From Lophius americanus (lineage: Eukaryota; Chordata; Actinopteri; Lophiiformes; Lophiidae), in the NCBI GenBank assembly GCA_037951165.1, contig JBBDHG010000134.1, positions 2,161,501-2,225,500 of the forward strand: DNA of 64,000 bases. The letters are read 5' to 3'. Under the pieces are notes generated by a model. The model was not told where the DNA came from. It was given only the letters and a program-made list of their open reading frames with translations, and did not search any database. Positions 1 through 11,350 of this stretch are shown piece after piece. Positions within the stretch are counted from its first letter, which is position 1. The number at the start of each line of letters is the position of its first letter. The position numbers were made by a program, and so were the translations under genes.

Positions 1-716
1 GTAAAATACACTCCGGTGAACTCCTTTGCAACGGTGAACGGGTTAAGGTGGATGAACAACGTTTAAATGTTCTAATTAAGTCCATGCAGATCCGGCTAAA
101 CATGAAATGTGAATAATGTTAGCCTATATGCTAACTTGAGTGTTCAATAGGCATTTCAGTCATTAAAACTGTGTGTGTGGGTTTTGTGTGTGTGTCAAGT
201 CATGCATTTTGCATATTTTGCAATTCTGATTTTGAAGTTCGCTTCAGGATTAATGAAGTTAGAAAGCTAGTTACACAATCCGACGTTCAAAGATCTTTCA
301 CAAATGATTATTAGGCCCCGTTTGACTGGTGTCAATGAGTTTTTCTTTACGTTTTTGCCATCTAAGTGGGAATTAGAGCAGGAATACACAAAGACTGCCA
401 AATGGATTTTAATGAATTATGATTGCATGTCTGTGTATATGACAAGAAAGAGCCCTTTTAATTGAGGAATAAAGTCTTAAGTCAACTTTATTGTCAGTAA
501 CACACTATGTGCTTGACATTCAGCATGATCTAAACAGCATTTCTCACAATCCCATGGACTGTATGCATATTAAGGTATGACTACGAATGAACACGACTCT
601 AAGATAACAAAGAAGTTAAAGTAAGACATCTGTGTAAAAGAATAAGTTAAAGGATAGTAGGGTTCTTGAAAAATATGGTACCTAAGTTTGTACCATATGG
701 TCATAAACAAACTGTA

Positions 717-749
<33 letters not shown>
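717..749. repeat. TA/CA microsatellite
   Basis: About eleven AT units followed by about five AC units. Confidence 0.9.
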
Positions 750-2299
750 GCTGTGGTTAGATCATAGTCAGAAAACAAATAACAAAACATTTTGTTGTCG
801 CTAAAAGATATCATTATTTTTTAGGTTATCATCTCCACCTGTTGTGCTGAAACTACTTCTGCTTTTAATTCTGATGCCGATTTTGAAATGAAACAGTGGA
901 AGGTCTTACTTTCTTTGTATTGACTTTGACTATGTCTTTGATGGTTTCTGCTTTAATTCAGTTCCAAAGTCCAAGATGTGGTTCTTAATGTGCTCCATGT
1001 TTTTTTTTAGTTTTGTTAATTTAAATTTTTTTTTCTTTCATCTATGCAGCATCAATGAGTACCAAAAAAGGGGACATTAAAGCACACTCTATCATATCGT
1101 GTTAAGTAACGTGGCAGGCCGGGACAGGAAATTGACTTTTATTCATCATTGGCATGAACATAGGTTACATTATACACCATAAATTACTGAATTACTTCAG
1201 GTTTACTGGAAGTCTGGTTTTAAACTAGTTTACTGAAACCTTTGACTTCCATATTATAATTAATCCCAGTTTAGACTTCACATTGTTGACACTGCACACA
1301 CACAAAGCTGTTTTTTCCCACATGTTTTCTCTTTAAAAGAGCTTTTGTTAGGAATATGTGACTTCTGGTTTTACTCTAAAAAACCTTTTAAGGTTTGGAG
1401 GACTGCAAATATCAGGGTCGAGATTAACGGGATCCATTCATGTCTTGTCAAGCCTTTTGATTGAAAGGTAAAAGAAAATCTATTAGAATCAAATATATAC
1501 CATGTAGCAAAAATAATATTACAAATGGTTTGGATCTAATCTATGTCCACATTACTTTTCCTTTGTTTTATCTTATTCTTTTGCCTCATGCCAAGTCTCC
1601 ACCCAGTCTGAGGGTGAAGTATAGATAATAAAGCATGCTTTACATTTTACACATTAAACAAGTACAACATGAATTATGAGATGAGATAAAGATAAGGCAG
1701 TTACACATAATACACAACAGAGAAAAATAGAGTCATTTATTTCTGTAGACGTGTATAAATGGGCCGTTAATAGACAATGATCACGTGAACGGATGTCGCG
1801 CTCGTGCTGTCAGAACCTTCCTTCAACATCTCGCCTTGACATTTTTCACAGACACGCTGAGTCTCATCTGTTCGGTTTCCTCAAAATCACCTCTTCCTCA
1901 CGGGATTTTAATTGGCTGAGAGGAAAAAGTGTTTCTCAGAGGGAGACTCTGTTGCTTAAATGCTTGAAGAGGTTTCAGAGTCCTTGATTATAGAAGTTTT
2001 ATTCCACCCGAAACTTAGATCGATGGTCGTAACAGTAACAAGTGTTGTTCTCAGGAAACCGTTTTTGCATTGGACTCTGTCCCGCTGTCACTCAGAAATG
2101 GGTCCAGCTGAATGTGATTACTCACTTTGAGGAATATTTAAATGCGTTTCCCTAGTTTTCCCACAGATCATAACTGATTGTTGTGTTTGTCTCTTGAAGA
2201 TATTAGCAGGAATACTTTTATTTCCACACACAAAGCTAATTCTTATTTTATCATTACTTTATGCTCGGTCCATCCTACCAGCCTTCTCTCTCTCCCTGT

Positions 2300-2850
2300 T
2301 CTGTTGACATTCTCCATCACTCATCCACTTATTTCCATTCAGATCAATTGCCTTCGTCCTTCTCTTAGATCCGACAACACTTCTATTCTATTCTCGTCCA
2401 CTCTCTCGCCTCATCCTGTATTGATTACTGTATTGTAGCACCTTTCTCTCTGCTCTTCCTCGCAAGCTCCCTCATAAACCGCCGCTGGTTAGGAATTCAG
2501 CCGCCCGTATCAATAACAGATTCCCATCTTCAGAACCCATCGCCCCGGTCCGTCAGCGCATTCCTCGGCTTCCTGTTAAATTAAGGATTGATTTCAAGAT
2601 TCTCTCTTCACGTAGTGACACCTTCGGATCTCTCACACCTTCTTCCCACCTGAACACCGTTTAGATGCCTCAGATCCTCCATCTACTCAGTCTAACTGGA
2701 CCCCCTGCCTGACTAACCATCATGGGGTTCAGAGCCTTCAGCCCCTAGTGCCTCCCACCTTCAGAACTCTCTCCCACAAGATATCGACTCTCTTCAAGCC
2801 TTTAAATCCTGCCTTTAAACACATCTCTTCATTCAGTCTGGTCTCAAGTC
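2300..2850 (+). mobile_element. Degenerate LINE fragment, L2/Maui-like reverse transcriptase C-terminus
   Basis: Conceptual translation in shifting frames keeps phrases typical of the C-terminal end of fish L2-type ORF2: LINRRW and PVSITDSHLQNP, then LPQDIDSLQAFKSCL, THLFIQS. MGFRAFSP-like codons occur at about 2720-2745. Stops and frameshifts run throughout, so it is dead. Clade assignment is from memory of the family pattern. Confidence 0.7.
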
Positions 2851-3329
2851 ATAAATTATAGTAGAAACATTCACTCGTGGAGCAACTTTCTCCCACACCA
2901 ATTCTCTCTCCTTCGCTGCTGAAGACTTCAGCCTTGGAGGTAATTATGAACATAGAGTTTTACCGGTTGCCATGGTAAATCACAGTATCGGAGCTCCTTC
3001 AGTTCAGCTGAATTTTATTTATGTAAGTAAGAAGTTGACCAGGATATTGCACAATGAATTAATACTGTAGTATATATACACGTAAAAGTTGTATTATGTA
3101 AAAATAAGAAATCTTTAAGACCACAAGAACCAAATGTACAAATTTCATCCCGGGGTTAACAGCCAAGGAATCAAATAAGTAAATAATAAATAAATATAAG
3201 TCGATTCTAAGACTTTTCAAAGATTGAAAAACAAACAATAAAAATATTCAGCTTCGGACCACAGAGTTTATTTGTTTATGGCTTTTAAAATCGCTGTCAA
3301 TTCTTTCGCCAAGGTTGAAAACTGTAGGT

Positions 3330-3720
3330 TTTTTATGCGTTTCAGGGAAAGATCAGTGTCATACTACCAACATTAGGTGGCGCTTTATCTTTAAAAGTTT
3401 TCTGGTCATGATTTCTCAACTGTTTTTTTTTTTATTCAGCCCAAATCTGGCAGCGATCAACCTTGTATACATTATATTTTACTCTCATAAATCACGTTTT
3501 ATTTTCTAGGAGAGCTTTTTTTGTGAAAAACTACAAACGTAGCTCATATGAATCCGCCTCAAGGAGTCATATTTTACTGTAATTGTTCAATTTCAGCCGC
3601 TAGTATTTTTTATTTTATTTTTTTTTTACATTTTTGTTTTACTGTTGCTTCCCAACATTAGCTCATATAAATCTTCATAAGGAGATCCATCTTGTATATA
3701 CTCTATATTATTTCTATAAT
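3330..3720 (+). repeat. Two diverged copies of an unclassified AT-rich repeat
   Basis: TTATATTTTACTCTCATAAA and CTAGGAGAGCTTTTTTTG match phrases at 51840-51895. A second, weaker copy follows from about 3545, starting at TAGCTCATATGAATC. Confidence 0.45.
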
Positions 3721-3959
3721 AATTTCTATATAAAGAAATAGAAGGAGTCAGTGGGAGATGGAAAACAACAAATGGAATAGATTAAAAAAAAAGTATTTGA
3801 AATAAACTGTGAGATCTTTGAGTGTACTGGTCAGTTGTGCTTAACCAAAAACATATCATTCTGATGTTGAGCATCCAAAGATGAATAGGTAGCACAAACA
3901 AAATTCCAGTGAAAGTTAGCTAATCTCAGTTATACCAATTTATTTTGGCCTGGTCAAGC

Positions 3960-4290
3960 AAACATAATCTTTGGATGATCAACATAGGAATAAACTGTCT
4001 TATGTAAAAAAAACAACCTAATTATTATAATTATTATTATATATGTTTGATACAAACAAATATAATAGTACAAACAAATATAATAATAATTATATTTTGA
4101 ATAATAATTATATAACATCTCAAAATATATCTTTAAATGTGACATACAATGATATTGGATCTTTTACATGATTCTTTTAATAATGATGATATAACATTTG
4201 TATACTCATATGTTATAAACATGTAACAACAACAATATTATAATTACTTATCTATAGTATTATACTATTTAATGAAATAGAAAAAAGTAC
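3960..4290. repeat. AT-rich low-complexity tract
   Basis: Mostly ATT/TAA/ATA runs. The minus-strand open frame here is a composition artefact. Confidence 0.7.
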
Positions 4291-5171
4291 AGGAAATGAA
4301 CATGTTGCAGACGTATGTAGATGGATCCCTGAAAAAATTTGAATGTGGGAAAACCCAGTTCAGTTCTCACTCCTCCTGCCTCTGGATTCATCCTCCCTTT
4401 GTCTCAATCTGGATTTGTGATTTTGTGTCATCTATAAGCATCCACACACCTCTGTCCCCTGCAGAACTGAGACTTTTCCCCCTCTTCCTCTCACCGAAAT
4501 CTGATGAATCCTGCCCCCTTAGTCAGGGGCCGGAACTCTTAGAGCTAGCACCTGCCCCCTAGTTCAGCACGGTGTTGCTGGGGGAGAAGGGGACTGTTAT
4601 TCCTCATAATTGCTGGTTGTCAAAAGCCATCAGCGTCGTATTTTAGCCGTGACGCTCCGGCGGGCCAGCTGGAGCAGACCGGCTGCGCTCAGGTTTATAA
4701 AAAACAAGGCATGCAGCCCATCCGCTGTCACTCTATCGCTCTTCTCAAATCACCCTAAGGGCTACCAAGTCGTTTACATAAACACCCGGAATTTTTGTAG
4801 AAACCCACTAGGAAGACCAATTTACATGTCAGGATCCTCCAATACCAGCTGATCCGCTTCCCTTCAGCAGACCCCTTGCAAGGGAGCTGCAGCACATCCT
4901 TCTTAAATAATTCATTTTTAATTTGTTTTTATCTCCAACAATGCTTTCAGGAGATTGGCAGCCTCCTGCATTGAATACATCCAGATCTTCTTCCAAGGTT
5001 TAGTCGTTCAGCTTCAGGGAATGTATTTCACTGCAATGAGCGCAGGTTGATTTGCACGCTGCACGTGTGCTCATGTTTTGACATCATGTTTTGACATCAC
5101 TTAGCCCTCATGAGTCGGATTGAGCTGTACCAGTGGAGTCACTCATTTATATCTTCATCTTCTTCATCTAG

Positions 5172-5270
5172 AATGTGATCTTCCCCGGGGCTGGAGACGA
5201 AGGCATCAATGAGTACAAGTCTGTCATCTACTACCAAGTGAAGCAGCCCCGTTGGTTTGAGACGATAAAG
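5172..5270 (+). CDS. dock1: DOCK1 exon: DHR-1 domain, YYQVKQPRW segment
   Basis: Encodes 33 complete codons, starting NVIFPGAGDEGINEYK and ending QVKQPRWFETIK. The acceptor is a pyrimidine/CTT tract ending in CTAG at 5168-5171. The donor is GTGTGT from 5271. Both borders are phase 0. This is the middle of the C2-like DHR-1 beta sandwich; the GAGDE loop and the YYQVKQP strand are strongly conserved in DOCK-A proteins. It is the first exon in the window. I found no convincing preceding exon in the 5.1 kb upstream, so the DHR-1 start must lie further left. Confidence 0.93.
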
Positions 5271-5848
5271 GTGTGTCACTCTCCTCACCTCTGCCTCCTC
5301 AAACCTGTCCTTTGTTATGCTGAGTAAAATGTCAGTCATCATGTTCCACATTCAAGTTTTAGTACTTGAATGTGACAGTAAATTAAAAAAGATTTTTGCA
5401 GAAATTCTTTGGTTGTTACTCAACGTAAGTGCAACTTTGAGATACTTGCATTTTGTAAGTCTCTATTTTGTGCAACTTCATAATTCAATTCCACCCGTTC
5501 TTTCTTCTTTCTTTCTTCTTTCTTCTTCTTCTTCTTCTTCTTCTTCTTCTTCTTCTTTCTTTTCTTCTTCAATAATTATTTGGCTTAATCAACATCTTTC
5601 AATGCCACGTCCGCCATCTGGAGAGAATAATGACTAGTGAGGATATCAGCCAATATTGTGCTTGAAACTGCGTGAAATAAGTCATTTTAATGTATTGAGA
5701 AGCTTAATCTTCTATTTGACCAGTAAAATAAACAAGCGTTGCGTGTATATTTAACTTTTAGTACGAAGTTTGAGGTTTTTCTTCTCTTAAAGTGAACTTT
5801 GTGAGGTCGGCAGTGTCTCACATGATCTCTTTCTGCCTCTGACCTTAG
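5271..5848 (+). other. Intron, 578 bp
   Basis: Short intron between the first two exons. Its only structure is a CTT-rich microsatellite at 5499-5570. No other element is recognised. Confidence 0.85.
5499..5570. repeat. CTT microsatellite
   Basis: CTTT/CTT units with at least ten uninterrupted CTT copies, close upstream of an exon. Confidence 0.9.
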
Positions 5849-5921
5849 GTCGCCATTCCCATTGAAGACGTGAACCGGAGCCACCTGAAGTTCACTTTTC
5901 GCCACCGCTCATCGCAGGACT
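5849..5921 (+). CDS. dock1: DOCK1 exon: DHR-1 domain, FTFRHRSSQD segment
   Basis: Reads VAIPIEDVNRSHLKFTFRHR then SSQD, plus the first base of a serine codon that is completed in the next exon. Acceptor CCTTAG ends at 5848 and donor GTGAGT starts at 5922. It enters at phase 0 and leaves at phase 1. FRHRSSQ is a hallmark of DHR-1 in the DOCK-A and DOCK-B groups. Reading past the donor gives unrelated codons (YEYPIGSADD), so the longer open frame through this exon is intronic read-through. Confidence 0.93.
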
Positions 5922-6803
5922 GTGAGTATGAATATCCTATTGGTTCTGCTGATGACCATCTGCGTCGCCTGGCTGCTTTTCCACCCATGGCAGGAACGCT
6001 AACAGAGCAGATGTGTTTCCGGGTGATAGATAGTTTGGGCATCACTGTTCATCACATTCCGTGCACATCCCTGCACCGTGGACCGCCCTCTCCGAGATTA
6101 CGAGAAAACGCCTGATGTGGACTCATTGGATTTGGCGATTAGAGTCTAGCAGAATGATGCCGGTGTTGCACTTCCCTCTGCTTTTTTTTAATATGCTTTT
6201 TAATTTTGGAGGTAGAGAGGACAGGTAAGTGTGGTGTGGTGCCATCCCATCTGCCCTCCACCACGTGGCGAGGCTATCCCACCAGCAGGAGGACAATTGC
6301 ATTCTGAGGAGGCAGCTGGTGCATATGTAATAAACAATCATACGGCAGAGAAGAAATGGGAGGATGGGAACACATGATTGTGATCTGCAGGCGTCACTAT
6401 CCATATTTACTTCACACCCTTAGGAAGGTGGATTGGAGAAAAAATGGCCAGTGCTGGCGAATAATCCACCTTCCTGCCATGGTCAGCGCCTATAAACACA
6501 TATTCACCAAACTGCTCTTATTCAAACTATCCGGGGTAGAAACCATCCAGGGTGTGGCTCTGGCTTGTGACTCATGTGGAGAACAGCTATTGAGCTAACT
6601 GAAGATCAAAATTGTTTTTTTTTGTATAGAAAAAGTCTGGTCCAGTTTTCCATCTGAAAAATTCAGCAATATCAAATTTCCAACTGCTCCGGTTCGGCGG
6701 TAGAAGCTACAATTTCACTTCAGACTCACCAAATAATCTCATCCGTTTCCTCTGTTTTCAGCCATGATCTCTGAGCTGGTAGTAGAAAAGAGGTGGGAAG
6801 AAA

Positions 6804-7010
6804 GCGAGTATAAATACTTTACTTTTAGGTGTCTACACTTGACTGGTTATTATAAGGGTTGTCAAAATAGCACATTCATTTTGATTGACTCATTATAGGA
6901 TAATTTGGGCTAAAGAACATTAACACTGATTTATTCCGCTCTATGACCTCATACTTCAGGGAACTTAGCAGCAGTTTAAATCTGATTGATGCAGACGACA
7001 GATTCTTACA
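6804..7010 (+). repeat. Diverged interspersed repeat, copy 1
   Basis: Shares with 8671-8890 the ordered phrases AATACTTTAC, TTAGGTGTCT, TTATTATAAGGGTTG, CAAAATAGCACATTCATTTT and CTGATTTATTCCGCTCTATG. Unclassified. Confidence 0.75.
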
Positions 7011-7164
7011 AGGCTTTTTTTTAATTTAATTTTGAATGCTGCAAGTTATTGAATTATTGTCGTGCTCTAAGGGTTCATTAATGAGTTGTCCCCTATCTCT
7101 TAATGATTGTAGGAATTGTTATCATGACATCAGCATAATTGAATAATCTCTAGGATAGGCCAAA

Positions 7165-7276
7165 ACCTGTCTCTGGGTAAAATTTCATTCCGATCCGTCC
7201 AAAATTTTTCTGTAGTCTTGCAAACAAACCAACCAACATGAAAAAAACCCCCCAAAACTCCTTGGCGGAGGTAATA
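7165..7276 (+). repeat. Right end of the GGCGGAGG repeat family
   Basis: Contains AACCTGTCTCTGGGTAAAAT, TTCATTCCGATCCGTCC, CAAACAAACCAACCAAC and the terminal CTCCTTGGCGGAGGTAATAA. The first phrase recurs at 45847-45866 in the larger copy. Confidence 0.6.
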
Positions 7277-8335
7277 ACAGCAATATTGATTCCTGCAAAA
7301 AAAAATGTTGCTCTTTTCATGATTACAGGGCTGATTGTGAATTTGGATCACGATCGTAGGGCTTTTTTTTTTTTAAAGTGGTTCCCCCAGATAGAAGTAA
7401 ATTTATGACAGGGTTTTAGAGGTTGCTTTAGAGCCAGGCTCACCTCATGTGACCGTGGGATGGCGGCGGCACGCCGATGCTGCCACTCTTCGATATGTCG
7501 GCGATAATTGACGGAAAGAGCAGAGATTTGAGAAATATGATTCTCTGCATGTGTTTAGGCATGCCTTTCTACTCTGTGGGCTCCACAGCCAAGGATCAAC
7601 TCTGATTGGTGTCGGGCTTCCTGCAAAGACTATGGAAGCTGTTGCATGACCGTTCTGCTGGATTTAGATTCTCAATCATCGATGATGGAAGCGTCCATGC
7701 CAGTTGAGGCGAATGATTCTTTTCTCACCATCTGTCAGACCTAATCGATCGTCTCAACGTGTGGATGATTATGACAGAGGATAATAGTTAATGCTGGCTT
7801 CTGAGGAAGTAAAGGATACTAGACTTCCTGCAAACACACTCTTTACCAGCTGTTTAATCGGTTACTATTAGATATTTTTCCACATGAGCATAAGACGTCA
7901 AAATATGATTAAATGTTTGCGTTCCACAGGAAAAGCAGTTTTCTTGGAACTGCTTTGCAAAGCAGAGTTGATCTGTCAGTAAGAATGCAGCGAAGAATTT
8001 TCTTTATTATTTGTTAATCTGTAAATTATTGTCATCATTATTAACCTTTATCTATTTATTTTGTCATTGATTGTTTTTGTTTTTTTTATTATGAGCAGGA
8101 TCATGAAAAACTAACGATAGATTTCCAGGATATTTGACGGAAGGATGGTTGGGGAAAAACCCTGTTGAAATTTTATGTATATAAAAAGAAAGTTGCAGAT
8201 CCAGGTTTTTCTTTCACTTTCTTTGACATTCTGCAAGCTTGCAAGGAGTTTAGAACTCCCACAAACTACTGAACTTATTGCCTTGCATCTTGTAGGGCGC
8301 TGTCAGATCCTAAAATCGACAAGAGAAGAGAGTCA

Positions 8336-8618
8336 ATGGTTGTCTGTGACAGAAGAATTGCAGAAAGTGTGAAGGGAAAGATTTACAAGATGGTAGTGAG
8401 AACAGCTCTGCCTTTCTGGTTTAGAGACGGTGGCTCTGAGCAAAGACAGGAGGAAGAGTTGGAGGTGGCACAGATGAAGATGCTTAGACTTTCTTTGGGA
8501 GTGACGAGAATGGACTTGATTAGAAACTAGCAAATTAGATGGTGAGCCCGGAGTAGACGTCTTGGAGATAAAGTAAGAGGAGCCAGACTGAGATGGTTTG
8601 GTTCAGTTCTTCATCGGT
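8336..8618 (+). mobile_element. Degenerate non-LTR retrotransposon fragment, reverse transcriptase C-terminal region
   Basis: The frame reads VCDRRIAESVKGKIYKMVVR, then EVAQMKMLRLSLGVTRMDLI, RN, a stop, and after more stops RLRWFGSVLHR. This is the usual C-terminal pattern of an RTE-like or related LINE ORF2 (VCDRR..., LKGK.Y...VRPA, E..MLRW..GVTR.D.IRN, RL.W.GH). The expected tyrosine/glycine segment after VVRTAL is altered. It is flanked by two copies of another repeat (6804-7010 and 8671-8890). Confidence 0.75.
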
Positions 8619-8670
8619 AGGCTTCAGCATTAACACATTTCTGCTGCTGTTTGGGGATAGAAGCTACCAA

Positions 8671-8890
8671 GCGAGCATAAATACTTTACCGTACTTATGC
8701 TCTTAGGTGTCTGCACTTGTCAAGTTATTATAAGGGTTGCCAAAATAGCACATTCATTTTGATGGATTCATTATTGGAGAATTTAGGCTAAAGGACTTTA
8801 ACACTGATTTATTCCGCTCTATGACCTCATACTTCAAAGAACTTCGCAGCAGCTTAAATATGATGGATGTAGGTGACAGATTGTTACTAA
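8671..8890 (+). repeat. Diverged interspersed repeat, copy 2
   Basis: Same orientation as copy 1 at 6804-7010, with small indels. It lies just after a LINE relic. Confidence 0.75.
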
Positions 8891-10410
8891 AGCGGGTCAT
8901 TTGTTCCCATATACTATCTATCAGTGGAGTTAGGAAAGGACACTTTGTTTGCACAGGTTACGTCTGCTTTACTCAAGAATGTTTTCTCTTCAAAATGGAT
9001 TTGAGACAAAAATGCACCATCGTTTTTCCGTGTTTATTTTTGTGGTTGTTTTTTCTTTTAATGGCCAGAATGACAATTTAACAGTGAAATAAACATTCTG
9101 ATTGTTTGCTAAATCACCTTTAAGGTTCATAATGTCAATATATTCAGTAAAATATAAATATAAAAATAAATACATACATACGAGAATTTGTAATGCTTTT
9201 AATGGCCAATATTGATGTACGTGATTAAATTCAATAATTAATTAAAAACCATTTAATTAATTCACTACTTCTTTTAATCAGCCTACAGCCTTTGTTATAA
9301 CACATAATACAACTTCCTGCCTTTATTCCCTTCATTTGAACACACTTCCCAATGCAGACACATTATTTCAGGAGATTATCTTCACTTTGAATCACCGAGT
9401 GCTTTCATGACATCAAGACTGATTTCTACTCGAATGAAGGGACAATAATACGCAGACAAGAGGATCCCTCGGCGCTTCTATGTGCATATCAGACACAACA
9501 GATTAAAAACAATTTAGATTCAATTCAACTTGAATCCCCGAGACGGACGGCTCAAACAACCAGTTTAACTCTCAACAGTTTCAAGTTTCCCCTTCTTTGA
9601 CGGCGAGGTTTCACGCTCTGTTTCTTGTGTTAAACAATAAGTTTGATCCTCCATTTGTCAAACCACGACAGTGTTATTCAGCAACGACGTGTTCATCGCT
9701 TTCTTCCTCACTGAATTATAGAGGCAAGGCGCTTGTTCACGGCCCTCTCTCTCTCTCTCGAGCCAGTGGTACATTCTATTTACTCAAAGAGAAACCCCTA
9801 GGTTTGTACGGATTGTACCTTTAACTGTCTTTTTAGATGTTCTTATACTTCCTTTATACTTAGTGAAGAATGTGTGGCGCCCCTCCTCTCTCTTACACCG
9901 TGCATCTATCTACCACTACGACAATCATCAGGCCTCATCAGGCCTCATCAGATTGTCACCATCGTAGATGCCGCCGTCTGTAATCATGCCACTACCTGGT
10001 GAGGAGGTAAGATGGGAGACTGAAGTGGAAGCCCAACTGAGAGGTAGATGTCTGTAAAAGTTCTGCAGAACCTCGACTTTTCACGCCCTCCTTCCTGAAA
10101 GTGACCCTTTTCCGGTTTTCTCTCTTGGCTGGCGTGTTTCGTGTTGCAGCTCCTTTCCCTCCCTCCGCTGGTTCATTTCAAACCAGCTCAGCAATTACTC
10201 ACCAGCCAGGCTTTAGGCAACCATCCAATGATGGGATTTATACAGATAGAATGTGCACAATACTTGGACGAATAATGTCTCCCTGCACGTAAATTTAAGC
10301 CTGTTGATCCACAATGATGATATATGCGCCCCCCTGAGCTTGGTTACAGGATGAAGTCATAACTCTTGTACTTGTTTACACAGTGCTTCCCCTTCAGCTG
10401 CCTCAAACGC

Positions 10411-10465
10411 TCACACACAAACACACACGCGCACACATAAACACACACGCACACACACAGACACT
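10411..10465. repeat. CA-rich imperfect microsatellite
   Basis: ACACAC runs interrupted by AAAC and GCGC. Confidence 0.85.
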
Positions 10466-11209
10466 TGTGTGTCTGCGGACATACACACTGGGAATGAACA
10501 TTTTTTCCACACACTAGTTCTACAAACGTCTCACAGCTGCAGGGCTGAAGCGATTACTCATACACTCACAGGAAGTGGTTGCTTCATCTAAAATGCATTC
10601 CTAGAATGTCACAAGTGTACATAAATGTGGGATTCCTCCCAAGTCATATTCAAACTTACCATATTTACGTAATCAAAACAATTTTCAGGTACATATCAAC
10701 TGTGTAATTTCCATTCCTCCCACTTGCACTTTATCGCGCACGATTACATCTCGCCCACATGTAATTGCTCTTAATGAAGTAGAGGTGGCATAAAGCGCCT
10801 CATTTAAGGCTAAAACAACAGCATCCCAGCCCACACGGTTCCAGTCACATTACTGATTCAGACATCATAAGGGAACAGAAGAATCTTGTGCCAGCTCAAG
10901 AGCTGACTCAGGATCTGCACTGCTGACATTTGCAATTGGGATTTAGTTTCTCTGCTAGTTTGTGACTAAATGAGCCATTAATTACCCTATTTCTAGATTA
11001 TGTCCAAGATTTAGGATTTAATACGGCAGCTTTCTCAAGTCCAGCTCCGAATGGATGAAAAAGAATGATATTAAAATTATGGTGCGGCCTTGTTAAGTCT
11101 GGACTTGTGCTGGGGTCTAAAAAGATCCCCTCGCAAACCGCCCGGTGTCACGGCGTTAAAGATGTTCTGCAATGAAGAGTGTGACAAAATTTGACAAAAG
11201 CGATGTCAG

Positions 11210-11350
11210 AGCACCATCCTTAATAACGACGTTGAAATTGTGGAGTCTTTGAAGTATCTTGGTATGAGGGGTGGAAGTAAAAAAAATGAAACTATAAAAC
11301 TGGAGGTGAAAACTGGTCGCATCACTAAAGCCATGGTGATTGACATGAAG
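11210..11350 (+). mobile_element. Possible LINE reverse transcriptase scrap
   Basis: Plus-strand codons read VEIVESLKYLGM, a poorly matching stretch, then EVKTGRITKAM. This resembles the FKYLG motif and following helix of LINE reverse transcriptases. The match is short, and chance similarity is possible. Confidence 0.4.

Larger units (their letters stand above)
1..5171 (+). other. Upstream intron of the DOCK1-like gene (partial)
   Basis: No exon was recognised before 5172. The stretch holds a TA/CA microsatellite (717-749), a degenerate L2-like LINE piece (about 2300-2850), two diverged copies of an unclassified AT-rich repeat (3330-3720), and a very AT-rich tract (3960-4290). The remainder is unremarkable intronic sequence. 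Confidence 0.7.

Noticed and set aside
5870..6115. Open frame continuing through the FRHRSSQD exon
   Set aside because: Conservation with DOCK proteins stops exactly at the GTGAGT donor. The downstream codons are intronic, and the true continuation is the exon at 13289.
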